A stretch of 37,237 nt of DNA from an uncultured Prevotellaceae bacterium (lineage in GTDB: Bacteria; Bacteroidota; Bacteroidia; Bacteroidales; Bacteroidaceae): assembly GCA_902781315.1 (NCBI GenBank), contig CACZIT010000042.1:1-37237 (forward strand), given 5' to 3'. Under the pieces are notes generated by a model. The model was not told the DNA's origin, searched no databases, and saw only the letters and a list, made by a program, of their open reading frames with translations. The translations under genes and the position numbers were made by a program. Positions 30,267 through 37,237 of the stretch are shown piece after piece; within the stretch, counting starts at the first letter, position 1; the number at the start of each line of letters is the position of its first letter.

Positions 30267-31964
30267 ATGCCTACAGTAGACGAAAAGAAAGTGATATTCT
30301 CGATGGTCGGAGTGAGCAAGACCATTCAGCAGAATCAGAAACAAGTGCTCAAGAACATCTATCTCAGCTTCTTCTATGGAGCCAAGATAGGCATCATAGG
30401 ACTCAACGGCGCCGGTAAGTCGACGCTGATGAAAATCATTGCCGGACTTGACCAGCAATACCAGGGTAATGTTGTCTGGAGCCCGGGCTATAGCGTGGGC
30501 TATCTGCCGCAGGATCCGCCGCTCGACGAGTCCAAGACCGTGCGCGAAAACGTCATGGAGGGCGTGCAGCATGTCTACGATGCCCTTCGCGAATATGACG
30601 ACATCAACGTGAAGTTTGGCCTGCCCGAGTATTACGAGGATGCCGACAAGATGGAGCGCCTCATGACCCGCCAGGCCCAACTGCAGGACATCATCGATGC
30701 CACCGACGCTTGGAACATGGATTCCAAGCTCGATCGGGCCATGGCAGCCCTGCGGTGTCCCGACGGCGAGCGCAGCGTGCTGAACCTCTCCGGCGGTGAG
30801 CGTCGCCGCGTGGCCCTCTGCCGCCTGCTTCTCCAGAAGCCCGACGTGCTGCTGCTCGACGAGCCCACCAACCATCTCGATGCTGAGTCCATCGACTGGC
30901 TGGAACAGCACCTGCAGCAGTACGAAGGCACGGTGATAGCCGTCACCCACGACCGCTATTTCCTCGACGACGTCGCCGAGTGGATACTGGAACTCGACCG
31001 CGGCGAAGGCATCCCCTGGCGCGGCAACTATTCCTCGTGGCTCGAGCAGAAGACGCAGCGGCTGGCGCAGGAGGAGAAGGCTGCCTCGAAGCGGCGCAAG
31101 ACCCTTGAACGTGAACTCGAGTGGGTGCGCATGGCGCCCAAGGCACGCCATGCAAAAGGAAAGGCCCGACTGAACTCCTACGAAACCATGCTCAACGAAG
31201 AGCAGAAGCAGAAGGAGGAGAAACTCGAAATCTTCATCCCCAACGGCCCCCGTTTGGGCAACAAGGTCATTCTGGCCGAACATGTTGCAAAGGCCTTCCC
31301 TGAAAAGACGCTCTTCAACGACCTCAACTTCATGCTGCCTCCGAACGGCATCGTAGGCGTCATAGGTCCCAACGGAGCAGGCAAGACAACACTATTCCGG
31401 CTCATCATGGGGCTGGAGACACCCGACGCCGGACGCTTCGATGTGGGCGAGACGGTGCGCCTCAGCTACGTAGACCAGCAGCACAAGGACATCGATCCTG
31501 CCAAGACGGTCTATCAGGTAGTCAGTCAGGGCAACGAGACGATGCGCATGGGCGGACGCGAGGTCAACGTGCGCGCCTACCTCTCACGTTTCAACTTCAG
31601 CGGTGTCGACCAAGAGAAAAAGTGCGGCGTGCTCTCAGGAGGCGAGCGCAACCGTCTGCAGCTGGCCCTCGCCCTGAAGCAGGAAGGCAATGTGCTGCTG
31701 CTCGACGAGCCCACCAACGATATCGACGTCAACACCCTGCGCGCACTCGAGGAAGGTCTGGAAGCCTTCGCCGGATGCGCCGTCGTCATCAGCCACGACC
31801 GCTGGTTCCTCGACCGCATCTGCACCCATATCCTTGCTTTCGAGGGAGAAGGCAACGTGTTCTTCTTCGAGGGCAACTACTCCGAATATGAAGCCAACAA
31901 GGCCCAGCGCCTAGGCATCGAAGAACCCAAGCGGGCCCGCTATCGCAAACTCATGGAAGAATAA
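30267..31964 (+). CDS. ettA: ABC-F protein EttA (energy-dependent translational throttle)
   Basis: 565 residues. It has two ABC ATPase domains: Walker A GLNGAGKST and GPNGAGKTT, signatures LSGGERRR and LSGGERNR, and Walker B LLLDEPTNHLDAES and LLLDEPTNDIDVNT. The linker and arm between them contain WLEQKTQRLAQEEKAASKRRK and MAPKARHAKGKARLNSYE, as in EttA. No membrane segment is present. Known EttA proteins bind the ribosomal E site and gate the first elongation step according to ATP level. The length is close to E. coli EttA (555). The msrA start follows 7 bases after the stop. Confidence 0.95.
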   Translation: MPTVDEKKVIFSMVGVSKTIQQNQKQVLKNIYLSFFYGAKIGIIGLNGAGKSTLMKIIAGLDQQYQGNVVWSPGYSVGYLPQDPPLDESKTVRENVMEGVQHVYDALREYDDINVKFGLPEYYEDADKMERLMTRQAQLQDIIDATDAWNMDSKLDRAMAALRCPDGERSVLNLSGGERRRVALCRLLLQKPDVLLLDEPTNHLDAESIDWLEQHLQQYEGTVIAVTHDRYFLDDVAEWILELDRGEGIPWRGNYSSWLEQKTQRLAQEEKAASKRRKTLERELEWVRMAPKARHAKGKARLNSYETMLNEEQKQKEEKLEIFIPNGPRLGNKVILAEHVAKAFPEKTLFNDLNFMLPPNGIVGVIGPNGAGKTTLFRLIMGLETPDAGRFDVGETVRLSYVDQQHKDIDPAKTVYQVVSQGNETMRMGGREVNVRAYLSRFNFSGVDQEKKCGVLSGGERNRLQLALALKQEGNVLLLDEPTNDIDVNTLRALEEGLEAFAGCAVVISHDRWFLDRICTHILAFEGEGNVFFFEGNYSEYEANKAQRLGIEEPKRARYRKLMEE

Positions 31965-31971
31965 CAACAAT

Positions 31972-32496
31972 ATGGAAGCCAACAAATACAAGGAAATCTT
32001 TCTGGCAGGAGGATGCTTCTGGGGCACAGAGCATTACTTCAAGCAAGTGACGGGAGTCGTTGAGACGGAAGTAGGCTACGCCAATGGCATCACAGCCCAT
32101 CCTACTTACGAGCAAGTGTGTACCGACAAAACCCGGTTTGCCGAAACCGTGCGCGTCAAGTATGACCCGCAGGTGGTCAGCCTGCAGTTCCTGCTGCGAC
32201 TCTATTTCCAGGCCATAGACCCGCTCAGCATCAACCAGCAGGGTAACGACCGCGGCTCGCAGTATCGCACGGGAATCTATTTCACCGATGCTGCCGACCT
32301 GCCCTTCATCGACGAGGTCTATGCCCAGGAGCAAAGCAAATACCAGCAGCCTCTGGCCGTGGAAAAACACCCCCTGCAGAACTTCTATCCCGCAGAAGAC
32401 TACCATCAGGACTACCTCGACAAAAACCCCAACGGCTACTGCCATCTGCCAGCCTCCCTCTTCCAGCTTGCCCGCCAGGCGAAGGAAGCGAAATGA
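31972..32496 (+). CDS. msrA: Peptide methionine sulfoxide reductase MsrA
   Basis: 174 residues. It reduces methionine-S-sulfoxide in proteins and free methionine. The active-site motif AGGCFWGTEHYF carries Cys15. YANGITAHPTYEQVC contains a further Cys that may act in resolving. The usual GHAE block is changed to RFAE (TDKTRFAETV). The tail LDKNPNGYCHL ends in the common C-terminal Cys. Length and motifs fit a stand-alone MsrA without a fused MsrB. It is probably co-transcribed with ettA. Confidence 0.94.
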   Translation: MEANKYKEIFLAGGCFWGTEHYFKQVTGVVETEVGYANGITAHPTYEQVCTDKTRFAETVRVKYDPQVVSLQFLLRLYFQAIDPLSINQQGNDRGSQYRTGIYFTDAADLPFIDEVYAQEQSKYQQPLAVEKHPLQNFYPAEDYHQDYLDKNPNGYCHLPASLFQLARQAKEAK

Positions 32497-32538
32497 AGCA
32501 GCCGGGCGAAGAGAAAAAACGTACAGGAAGCCTGGCCG

Positions 32539-32707
32539 ATGGAAACCGGCAAGACGTTTGTCACCATGTTTTGGAACGGGCAACGCTCTGGCCGCCCGAT
32601 GCTACAACACGTGCTTCACGCTGCATGGTAGCGACGACACCGTTCTGTGGAGTGCCCTCGGCATCGTGCTCATCGGCATCTTTGTGCTTAGATGGGAATG
32701 GCTATAG
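32539..32707 (+). pseudogene. Small membrane protein gene, frameshifted
   Basis: From the ATG at 32539 the frame reads METGKTFVTMF. It continues naturally only after removal of one T from TTTT (32569-32572) as GTGNALAARCYNTCFTLHG, then SDDTVLWSALGIVLIGIFVL, and ends RWEWL-stop at 32707. The joined product has about 55 residues and one clear membrane helix. Without the correction the frames give poor Cys/Ser/Arg-rich peptides. It may be an assembly error or a dead gene. It lies between msrA and the nitroreductase gene. Confidence 0.45.
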
Positions 32708-32783
32708 CGGGAAAAATACGTGAGGGGCAAGGTAATACTGAATTTTGATTAATCAACAGAATGAATAGATTCCCGAAGTTAAC

Positions 32784-33503
32784 ATGACATTACAAGAAGC
32801 CATTGAAGCCAGACATAGCGTAAGGGCATACAAAGCCCGGCCGTTGGCAGAGGATGAAGCCCGACGGCTGGAGGAAGAGATTGCCGAAGTCAACCAAACG
32901 GGCAATCTTCACATACAGCTGATACGAAACGAGCCAAAAGCTTTCCAGGGAACGCTGGCCAAGTACGGCAGGTTCCGCAATGTGACTAGCTATCTGGTGA
33001 TGGCCGGCAAACGAGCCGACGACCTAGACGAGCGCATAGGTTATTATGGAGAGCATCTGGTGTTGCTGGCTCAGACGCTTGGCCTGAACACCTGTTGGGT
33101 GGGACTGAGCTACAGGAAGATTCCCGACACATACGTGCTGGAAGAAGGCGAGGTCGTCAAGGCGTACATCGCCATCGGCTATGGCGAGACACAAGGCACG
33201 AGCCATAAGATCAAGACCGTTGAACAAGTGAGCCGCTCGGCCGTAAAGTCGCTTGGCTCGACCGAGAACGTCAGCGAGACCACTCCGTTGTGGTTTAAGA
33301 AGGGGGTAGAAGCTGCCCTGCTTGCTCCAACTGCCGTCAATCAGCAGAAGTTTTCATTCGAATATCTTGGAACAAACAACGGACGCCATCAGGTGCGGGC
33401 CAAGAAGGGGTTCTCCATGATTGGCTACACGCAGATGGACCTGGGCATTGCGAAGTATCACTTTGAGGTGGGTGCCGGAACCGGCAACTTCGACTGGCTG
33501 TGA
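32784..33503 (+). CDS. Nitroreductase-family protein (TM1586-like)
   Basis: 239 residues. The FMN-binding nitroreductase pattern is visible: EAIEARHSVRAYKARPLAEDE with the Arg-rich FMN motif. YYGEHLVLLAQTLGLNTCWVGL and GVEAALLAPTAVNQQKFSFEYL also fit, and the tail is MDLGIAKYHFEVGAG. The layout (two half-domains, about 240 residues) fits the putative TM nitroreductase subgroup. It probably uses FMN and NAD(P)H to reduce a substrate not readable from sequence. It is cytoplasmic, with no signal. It begins 76 bases after the frameshifted membrane gene. Confidence 0.85.
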   Translation: MTLQEAIEARHSVRAYKARPLAEDEARRLEEEIAEVNQTGNLHIQLIRNEPKAFQGTLAKYGRFRNVTSYLVMAGKRADDLDERIGYYGEHLVLLAQTLGLNTCWVGLSYRKIPDTYVLEEGEVVKAYIAIGYGETQGTSHKIKTVEQVSRSAVKSLGSTENVSETTPLWFKKGVEAALLAPTAVNQQKFSFEYLGTNNGRHQVRAKKGFSMIGYTQMDLGIAKYHFEVGAGTGNFDWL

Positions 33504-33574
33504 ACGCCAAGCCGCTTCGTTGCGCCAGCGTCTCTTTGGTCCGAGAGCGTCCTTAAAAAACTCAACACTAAAAC

Positions 33575-33778
33575 ATAAAACTGAAGAAAAGAAGCGTTAA
33601 GTATGCTGCCACGTTTTTCATCTGCTGGTTTGCCTTCCTGGTCTTGCTGGTTGATGGAATTATAGGTTTCCAAACATTGGTTGACTATTTCGGCTCGTAC
33701 GCCTTGGTAGAGACGACCTTATTACTGTTGGTCATTCTTCCTACATGGGTCGTCTACAAATTCACCAAAGAAAAATAA
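33575..33778 (+). CDS. Two-helix small membrane protein lacking a standard start codon
   Basis: An open frame of 67 codons reads KLKKRSVKYAATFFICWFAF and ends VVYKFTKEK. Two hydrophobic segments (YAATFFICWFAFLVLLV and ALVETTLLLLVILPTWVV) are separated by GFQTLVDYFGSY, with basic ends. The frame has no ATG, GTG or TTG. The natural start position has ATA (33575-33577) just before AAACTGAAG, and a CTG follows at 33581. Composition strongly suggests a real gene, so the start is either mutated, miscalled or non-standard. It lies between the nitroreductase and YdeI-like genes. Confidence 0.5.
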   Translation: MKLKKRSVKYAATFFICWFAFLVLLVDGIIGFQTLVDYFGSYALVETTLLLLVILPTWVVYKFTKEK

Positions 33779-33823
33779 TAGAATAAGAATCGCCATTCAG
33801 CTAATAACGTCAATTCATAACGC

Positions 33824-34198
33824 ATGGAAGTCAAAAACTTGCTGACATTCAACGATCGCAGAGGGTTGAGGGAATGGTTGCAGCGAAACCATCTTTCAGA
33901 GAAATGTTGTTGGGTGGCCTGCAACAGGTCGAAGACGGCGAAGCCCGACACGCTTCCTTATCTTGAAATCGTAGAGGAAGCCCTATGCTTCGGCTGGATT
34001 GACTCCACGCTGAAGAAACTCCCTGACGGGCGACTGGCTCAGCGGTTGTCGCCCCGGCGGAAGGGTAGCCATTGGACGGAACTCAACCGCCAGCGTTGTT
34101 ACGACCTTGAGCGTCGTGGGCTGATGACGGAATACGGAAGAAAGGCCCTCAAAGAAACTCAGAATGAAAAGACTTCGGGAATTCTAAGTCGCAATTGA
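33824..34198 (+). CDS. YdeI/OmdA-like protein, probably truncated
   Basis: 124 residues. The sequence LREWLQRNHLSEKCCWVACN, YLEIVEEALCFGWIDST and RLAQRLSPRRKGSHWTELN is typical of the YdeI/OmpD-associated family (about 190 residues when complete). The reading stops after KALKETQNEKTSGIL and lacks the usual C-terminal helical part, so the gene may be shortened. Some relatives are described as protecting against bacteriocins or cationic peptides, but the role here is unknown. The next gene starts one base after the stop. Confidence 0.75.
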   Translation: MEVKNLLTFNDRRGLREWLQRNHLSEKCCWVACNRSKTAKPDTLPYLEIVEEALCFGWIDSTLKKLPDGRLAQRLSPRRKGSHWTELNRQRCYDLERRGLMTEYGRKALKETQNEKTSGILSRN

Positions 34199-34199
34199 T

Positions 34200-34505
34200 A
34201 TGAACAAGGTACGTATTATAGCCATACGCCAGACTGTCTATAAGGACTTGATGGCGAAGTATGAAAACCCTATCGAACATCCCTGCGATGTGGTGGAGGG
34301 TCAGCAATGGATTTCCGTTGACGGCAAGTGTCCTGAAGGCATTTGTCCGTCAGCTTGGGGCTCCATGCGCGAGTTTGTAGAAAAGCTTGCCGGTGGCGAA
34401 GGCAATTTCTTTGACGGATGGATGAAGAACCCGATGAGCGCCATGATTAGTTGTAATGACGGTTTCCGTCCATTTAGTTTTTACATTGAAGCAATCGATG
34501 AGTGA
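34200..34505 (+). CDS. TIGR04076-family protein
   Basis: 101 residues. It begins VRIIAIRQTVYKDLMAKYEN and has the family's Cys pattern and Trp in GKCPEGICPSAWGSM. NPMSAMISCNDGFRPFSFYIEA follows. The conserved Cys residues suggest metal or redox binding, but no function is established. It starts one base after the YdeI-like stop and overlaps the BspA-like gene by eight bases, so these three form one transcript. Confidence 0.75.
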   Translation: MNKVRIIAIRQTVYKDLMAKYENPIEHPCDVVEGQQWISVDGKCPEGICPSAWGSMREFVEKLAGGEGNFFDGWMKNPMSAMISCNDGFRPFSFYIEAIDE

Positions 34506-34923
34506 GATGAGTAAGACGTGGACTATAGATGCCGAGGGAGTGCTTACCATCCGGCAGGGATTTCGCAAACGGAAGGGAAAGCCCGACTTCTACGCACGGC
34601 GAGAGGAGATAAGAGCCATTGTCGTGGAGGAGGGCGTGAGCGAGATTGGCGACGGGTGGTTCACCTATCTAAACGAGGTGAGGGAGATTTCCCTGCCAAC
34701 CACGCTCCGGCGAATTGGCAAGAGTGCATTCGCCAGTTGTGAGCGTCTGAAGGAAGTCAGCATCCCCGAGGGCGTGGAGGAGTTGGCCGAGAGCGCCTTC
34801 CAGGATTGTTCCCATGTGCGTCGTTTTCATCTGCCTGCCTCTTTGCGGCGCATCGGCTATCTAGCCCTTCATGTGGGCGACGGACAGTTGCTTGTACGTC
34901 ATTTACCTGACAGATCCAGTTAA
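34498..34923 (+). CDS. Short BspA-type leucine-rich repeat protein
   Basis: 141 residues. After an N-terminal beta domain (WTIDAEGVLTIRQGF) come three BspA/LRR_5 repeats of about 23 residues: EIGDGWFTYLNEVREISLPT, then RIGKSAFASCERLKEVSIPE, then ELAESAFQDCSHVRRFHLPA. No signal peptide is present, unlike the large surface BspA proteins, so this one is probably cytoplasmic or truncated. The start at 34498 was chosen because it overlaps the previous stop closely; an alternative ATG lies at 34507. An in-frame ATG at 34456 would overlap far more. Confidence 0.75.
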   Translation: MSEMSKTWTIDAEGVLTIRQGFRKRKGKPDFYARREEIRAIVVEEGVSEIGDGWFTYLNEVREISLPTTLRRIGKSAFASCERLKEVSIPEGVEELAESAFQDCSHVRRFHLPASLRRIGYLALHVGDGQLLVRHLPDRSS

Positions 34924-34941
34924 ATAAAAATAGAGACAAAA

Positions 34942-35283
34942 ATGAACATTGAAGACTATCGAGAATATTGCCTTTCTTTGGGAGAAGACGTGGAAGAGAA
35001 ACTGCCCTTCACGGCCTTCAAGTATGCCGGTGGCGTGTTGGCGTTTTACGTTAGTGGTCACATGTTTTCATTCTTTGATTGCGATGACTTCTGCGTCGTC
35101 ACACTTAAATGCCAGCCAGACCGCATTGAAGAACTGAAAGCGCAGTATAGTTACATAGGCAAACCATTCAATCTTTCGCCAAAGTATTGGATGGGTGTTG
35201 ATGCGAAAGCTGCTCCAGATCATCTCCTTCAGGAACTGACACGCAATTCTTACGAGATTGTAAAAGCAAAATACAAGAAGTAA
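34942..35283 (+). CDS. MmcQ/YjbR-family protein
   Basis: 113 residues. The sequence IEDYREYCLSLGEDVEEKLPF, TAFKYAGGVLAFYVSGHMFSFF, CVVTLKCQPDRIEELKAQY and LSPKYWMGVDAKAAPDHLLQEL is a clear MmcQ/YjbR protein, a CyaY-like DNA-binding fold. It lies 18 bases after the BspA-like gene. The function is unknown in general. Confidence 0.88.
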   Translation: MNIEDYREYCLSLGEDVEEKLPFTAFKYAGGVLAFYVSGHMFSFFDCDDFCVVTLKCQPDRIEELKAQYSYIGKPFNLSPKYWMGVDAKAAPDHLLQELTRNSYEIVKAKYKK

Positions 35284-35853
35284 GAGTGATGTCTGTTGTA
35301 CCAACGGCTCCAAAAGGAAACTTGCAAAGGCAAGAATACTCTCACCATGACCATTATTGATATGGGCAACGATGCTTTGGCGGCGCAGAATAGGGATGAA
35401 TCATCCATGAACAGCAACCTTTCCCACGCAGATACTCTACTTTCCCACGCAGAATCTACTTTCCGATGCAGGAAATAAACGTCGCTGATTATCAGATAGT
35501 TAGGTGTTAAACGGTAGAAAAGTGAGAAAACTGCTCAAAATAATTTTCAAAAAGCGCATTTTTAACGTAATTAACATTTGTTAAGACAGCAAAAGCCCCA
35601 GGTAGACTCAAAATCGGCAAAAACATAGAGTTTAAGCTGCTTTTGAAGGGATGTTCCACCTTTCTTAAACTATAGAATAAGTTCTTTTGTTCTTTCATCC
35701 GTTTGAATATTTCGTTAAATGTTGATATATTCTGCTCAATATATTGTGGCGAAAAAAGTAAGCGTTTTACACCTTTTGCCTTGTCTGCCTGAATGAATCG
35801 GGCAGATATTTCAGAGAACTGAGTGAACATATCATGCAGAATTTCATGAGGTG
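35284..35853. other. Gene-free interval with short repeats
   Basis: No reliable gene is seen. CTTTCCCACGCAGA occurs at 35419-35432 and 35440-35453, and CTTTCC recurs just after. On the minus strand a Phe/Asn-rich open frame (35507-35830) and a second frame reading FYRLTPNYLIISDVYFLHRK exist, but neither has good start context. From memory, similar short peptides recur in Prevotella genomes, which would suggest a dispersed non-coding repeat; this was not checked. Confidence 0.4.
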
Positions 35854-36561
35854 TTATGCTTCGATATATTTACCTGACTCGAATGACTCATGCTCCCCAT
35901 GAAATACATACCCCAACTGATTGGACACACATTTGGTATTGCCTATCTCGACATCCACGTTGTAGTGGGAGTGGCCATATATCCAGTAATCGATGCCGCT
36001 ATCCTTGATGTAGTCTTCCAGTTCAACCGTGAAAGCTCCGTTAGCTTGGCTATCGGCAAACTTGGGGCATTGCATCTGGAAGGATGGGACATGATGGGTT
36101 ACGACAATTATTCTTCTGGCCTTGCTGCTTGATACTGCGTTCTTCAGGAAAGCCAGACACCTTTCATGTTCGCGGTTGAAATCAGCAAAGGTGAGAATAT
36201 CGCCATTGAAGATGATACGCCGGAAGTCGCTTACCACTTGTTCCGTATAATATGCCTCCTTCAGGGGGATCCTATAATAGCTGTGAACATTAGGACGTAT
36301 TTCAAGGCAATAGCCATCGTTCAGCTTTGCGATGTCGTAGAACTTGTAGAACTCATGGTTGCCCATACAGGCTATTACCTGCTGGTAGTTCTCCGATGCC
36401 CAGTCCCAGAAGGGATGTTTGGTATAGTTGTCATCCCCCAAGTAACCGATGTCGCCAGCCAGAACGAGAATGTCCCCTGTCACTTGCAGGGGATTCTCCT
36501 TCAGGTATCGCCAGTTGTCGGCAAACTCCAGATGGAGGTCAGACGCATACTGTAACTTCAT
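35854..36561 (-). CDS. Calcineurin-like metallophosphoesterase
   Basis: 235 residues. Metal-binding motifs are in order: SDLHLE (Asp8, His10), VLAGDIGYLGDD, MGNHEFYKFYD, VTHHVPSF and YGHSHYNVDVEI. These give the two-metal site of the calcineurin-like phosphoesterase family. No signal peptide is present, so it is cytoplasmic. Compared with remembered relatives, the stretch between NVHSYY and IPLKEAYYTE seems shorter by about 20 residues; this is a weak observation. Its ATG overlaps the stop of the upstream nucleotidyltransferase-like gene as ATGA, so the two are translated together and may act together. Confidence 0.85.
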   Translation of the reverse strand: MKLQYASDLHLEFADNWRYLKENPLQVTGDILVLAGDIGYLGDDNYTKHPFWDWASENYQQVIACMGNHEFYKFYDIAKLNDGYCLEIRPNVHSYYRIPLKEAYYTEQVVSDFRRIIFNGDILTFADFNREHERCLAFLKNAVSSSKARRIIVVTHHVPSFQMQCPKFADSQANGAFTVELEDYIKDSGIDYWIYGHSHYNVDVEIGNTKCVSNQLGYVFHGEHESFESGKYIEA

Positions 36562-37237
36562 GACTGTTCTATGGCAAATAATCCATCTAATTGTTCTAGC
36601 AGAGCCTCGATGAACGAAGGATCCTGGTCAAGAGCCTTTGCAAGAGGCTCAGAGAGGGCATCCCAATCATTTCTGATTGAGGCGACAAATTCTTTTATGC
36701 AAGCGACGATTGGCTCTGGAGCCGTAATCTGACTGTCTTCCATGATGACCACGTTCTTCAGCACGTCAGAACGATGCTTCTTGATGTCCTTGCTGTTGAC
36801 ATGCTTGCCATTAGCCTTGTCCTGCAAAAGATTGAGGTAGGCACGTGACTTCAGGGCGATGAGGGCTGCTGAGTCAGCATGGCGAAGCCCGTTGGTCAGT
36901 TTGCTATGGTCGATGGTGAAGTGATAGAAATCATCATCCATGATGATAGCACTCAGGCTTGACGTTTCCTCGTCCACAGGCAACGGCTCAATGGTCAGAC
37001 CCTTTGGCTCACCGAGAATGTCTGGATGCCGTGACAGCAGTTCAATCATTTCGGGATAGTCAGGTTTGCCATTGACAAAGCGGTATAGCTCGTACTTAGG
37101 AGCTTCGCCTTCAGACTGCTTGCGCTTTTCAGGGCGAAAACCGCCTTCACGCACGAACTGCCAGAAGTGTTCGGCAAAGTCAGCAGTCATCTTTTCGACA
37201 ATGACAATCATATCAATGTCGTGGGTTGCACGAGGAC
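36558..37237 (-). CDS. Nucleotidyltransferase-like protein, partial at the right edge
   Basis: The frame stays open to the window edge. The edge sequence RATHDIDMIVIVEK has the Asp-x-Asp pair of nucleotidyltransferases of the AbiEii or similar type, so the visible ATG at 37211 is not the true start. The rest (FAEHFWQFVREGGFRPEKRK, DFYHFTIDHSKLTNGLRHAD, LIALKSRAYLNLLQDKANGK) matches the domain order of such proteins, with the helical Lys-rich part KSRAYLNLLQDK. It may be the toxin-like enzyme of a toxin-antitoxin pair or a plain nucleotidyltransferase; the upstream partner is outside the window. It is coupled to the metallophosphoesterase gene by a four-base overlap. Confidence 0.7.
   Translation of the reverse strand, partial: PRATHDIDMIVIVEKMTADFAEHFWQFVREGGFRPEKRKQSEGEAPKYELYRFVNGKPDYPEMIELLSRHPDILGEPKGLTIEPLPVDEETSSLSAIIMDDDFYHFTIDHSKLTNGLRHADSAALIALKSRAYLNLLQDKANGKHVNSKDIKKHRSDVLKNVVIMEDSQITAPEPIVACIKEFVASIRNDWDALSEPLAKALDQDPSFIEALLEQLDGLFAIEQS

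Noticed and set aside
32493-32723. 76-codon plus-strand frame overlapping the msrA stop as ATGA
   Set aside because: The overlap looks attractive, but the product is Cys/Ser/Ala-rich and unnatural; the frameshifted membrane protein in the other frames reads far better.
35507-35830. 107-codon minus-strand frame
   Set aside because: Phe/Asn-rich with no motif and poor start context; treated as part of a gene-free block, with some doubt.

Overview
The window looks like a chromosomal piece of a Bacteroidales bacterium, most likely Prevotella/Segatella or a close relative. Three things suggest this. Many promoters fit the Bacteroidetes pattern TTTG-N19/20-TAnnTTTG, and Shine-Dalgarno sites are mostly absent. 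The gene content is typical of the group: an OMP_b-brl_3/TonB-type receptor, a patatin fused to a surface barrel, a long PurF-like protein next to carAB, and a BspA-type leucine-rich repeat protein. Most of the genome reads as fairly GC-rich. An AT-rich island at about 3.7-7.7 kb and a lower-GC right end stand out.

Layout. (1) 0.16-3.46 kb is a minus-strand phage-like or mobile-element operon. It runs from an S24/UmuD-like peptidase through small hypotheticals and a NUMOD4/HNH endonuclease to a DUF6291/replication-like protein. Seven copies of GGAGAGTTT and two palindromes lie inside it, and two of its genes carry apparent one-base frameshifts. (2) 3.7-7.7 kb is an AT-rich type III restriction-modification island: a beheaded XRE-type regulator, then mod and res, then a strong terminator. 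(3) 7.7-8.5 kb and 10.1-11.1 kb are gene-free and packed with related repeats, several of which carry complete consensus promoters. These precede ansA (asparaginase) and uxaC (uronate isomerase). Rubrerythrin lies between them. (4) 12.7-19.8 kb holds an orphan Wza-like lipoprotein, then the purF-like/carA/carB operon, which ends in a 14-bp-stem terminator.

(5) 20.0-20.3 kb has two identical tRNA-Arg(ACG) genes on the minus strand with a consensus promoter and a terminator. (6) 20.4-24.4 kb is a four-gene minus-strand operon: a PAS protein, a C69 dipeptidase, a SpoU/TrmH RNA methyltransferase and a short transpeptidase. (7) 24.6-32.7 kb on the plus strand holds the outer-membrane receptor with a Gly/Arg/Asp repeat tail, the patatin-barrel protein, a 28-residue membrane peptide, EttA, MsrA and a frameshifted small membrane protein. 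(8) 32.8-37.2 kb is an accessory stretch of small proteins (nitroreductase, YdeI-like, TIGR04076, BspA-like, MmcQ/YjbR). It is followed by a minus-strand pair, a metallophosphoesterase and a nucleotidyltransferase-like protein that runs off the right edge.

No complete new defence system is visible. The best leads are the promoter-bearing repeat family, the GGAGAGTTT cluster in the phage-like operon, the restriction-modification island with its truncated regulator, the apparently leaderless ansA and patatin genes, and several small genes too short or too broken for routine annotation. All family assignments were made by reading the sequence, without database searches.
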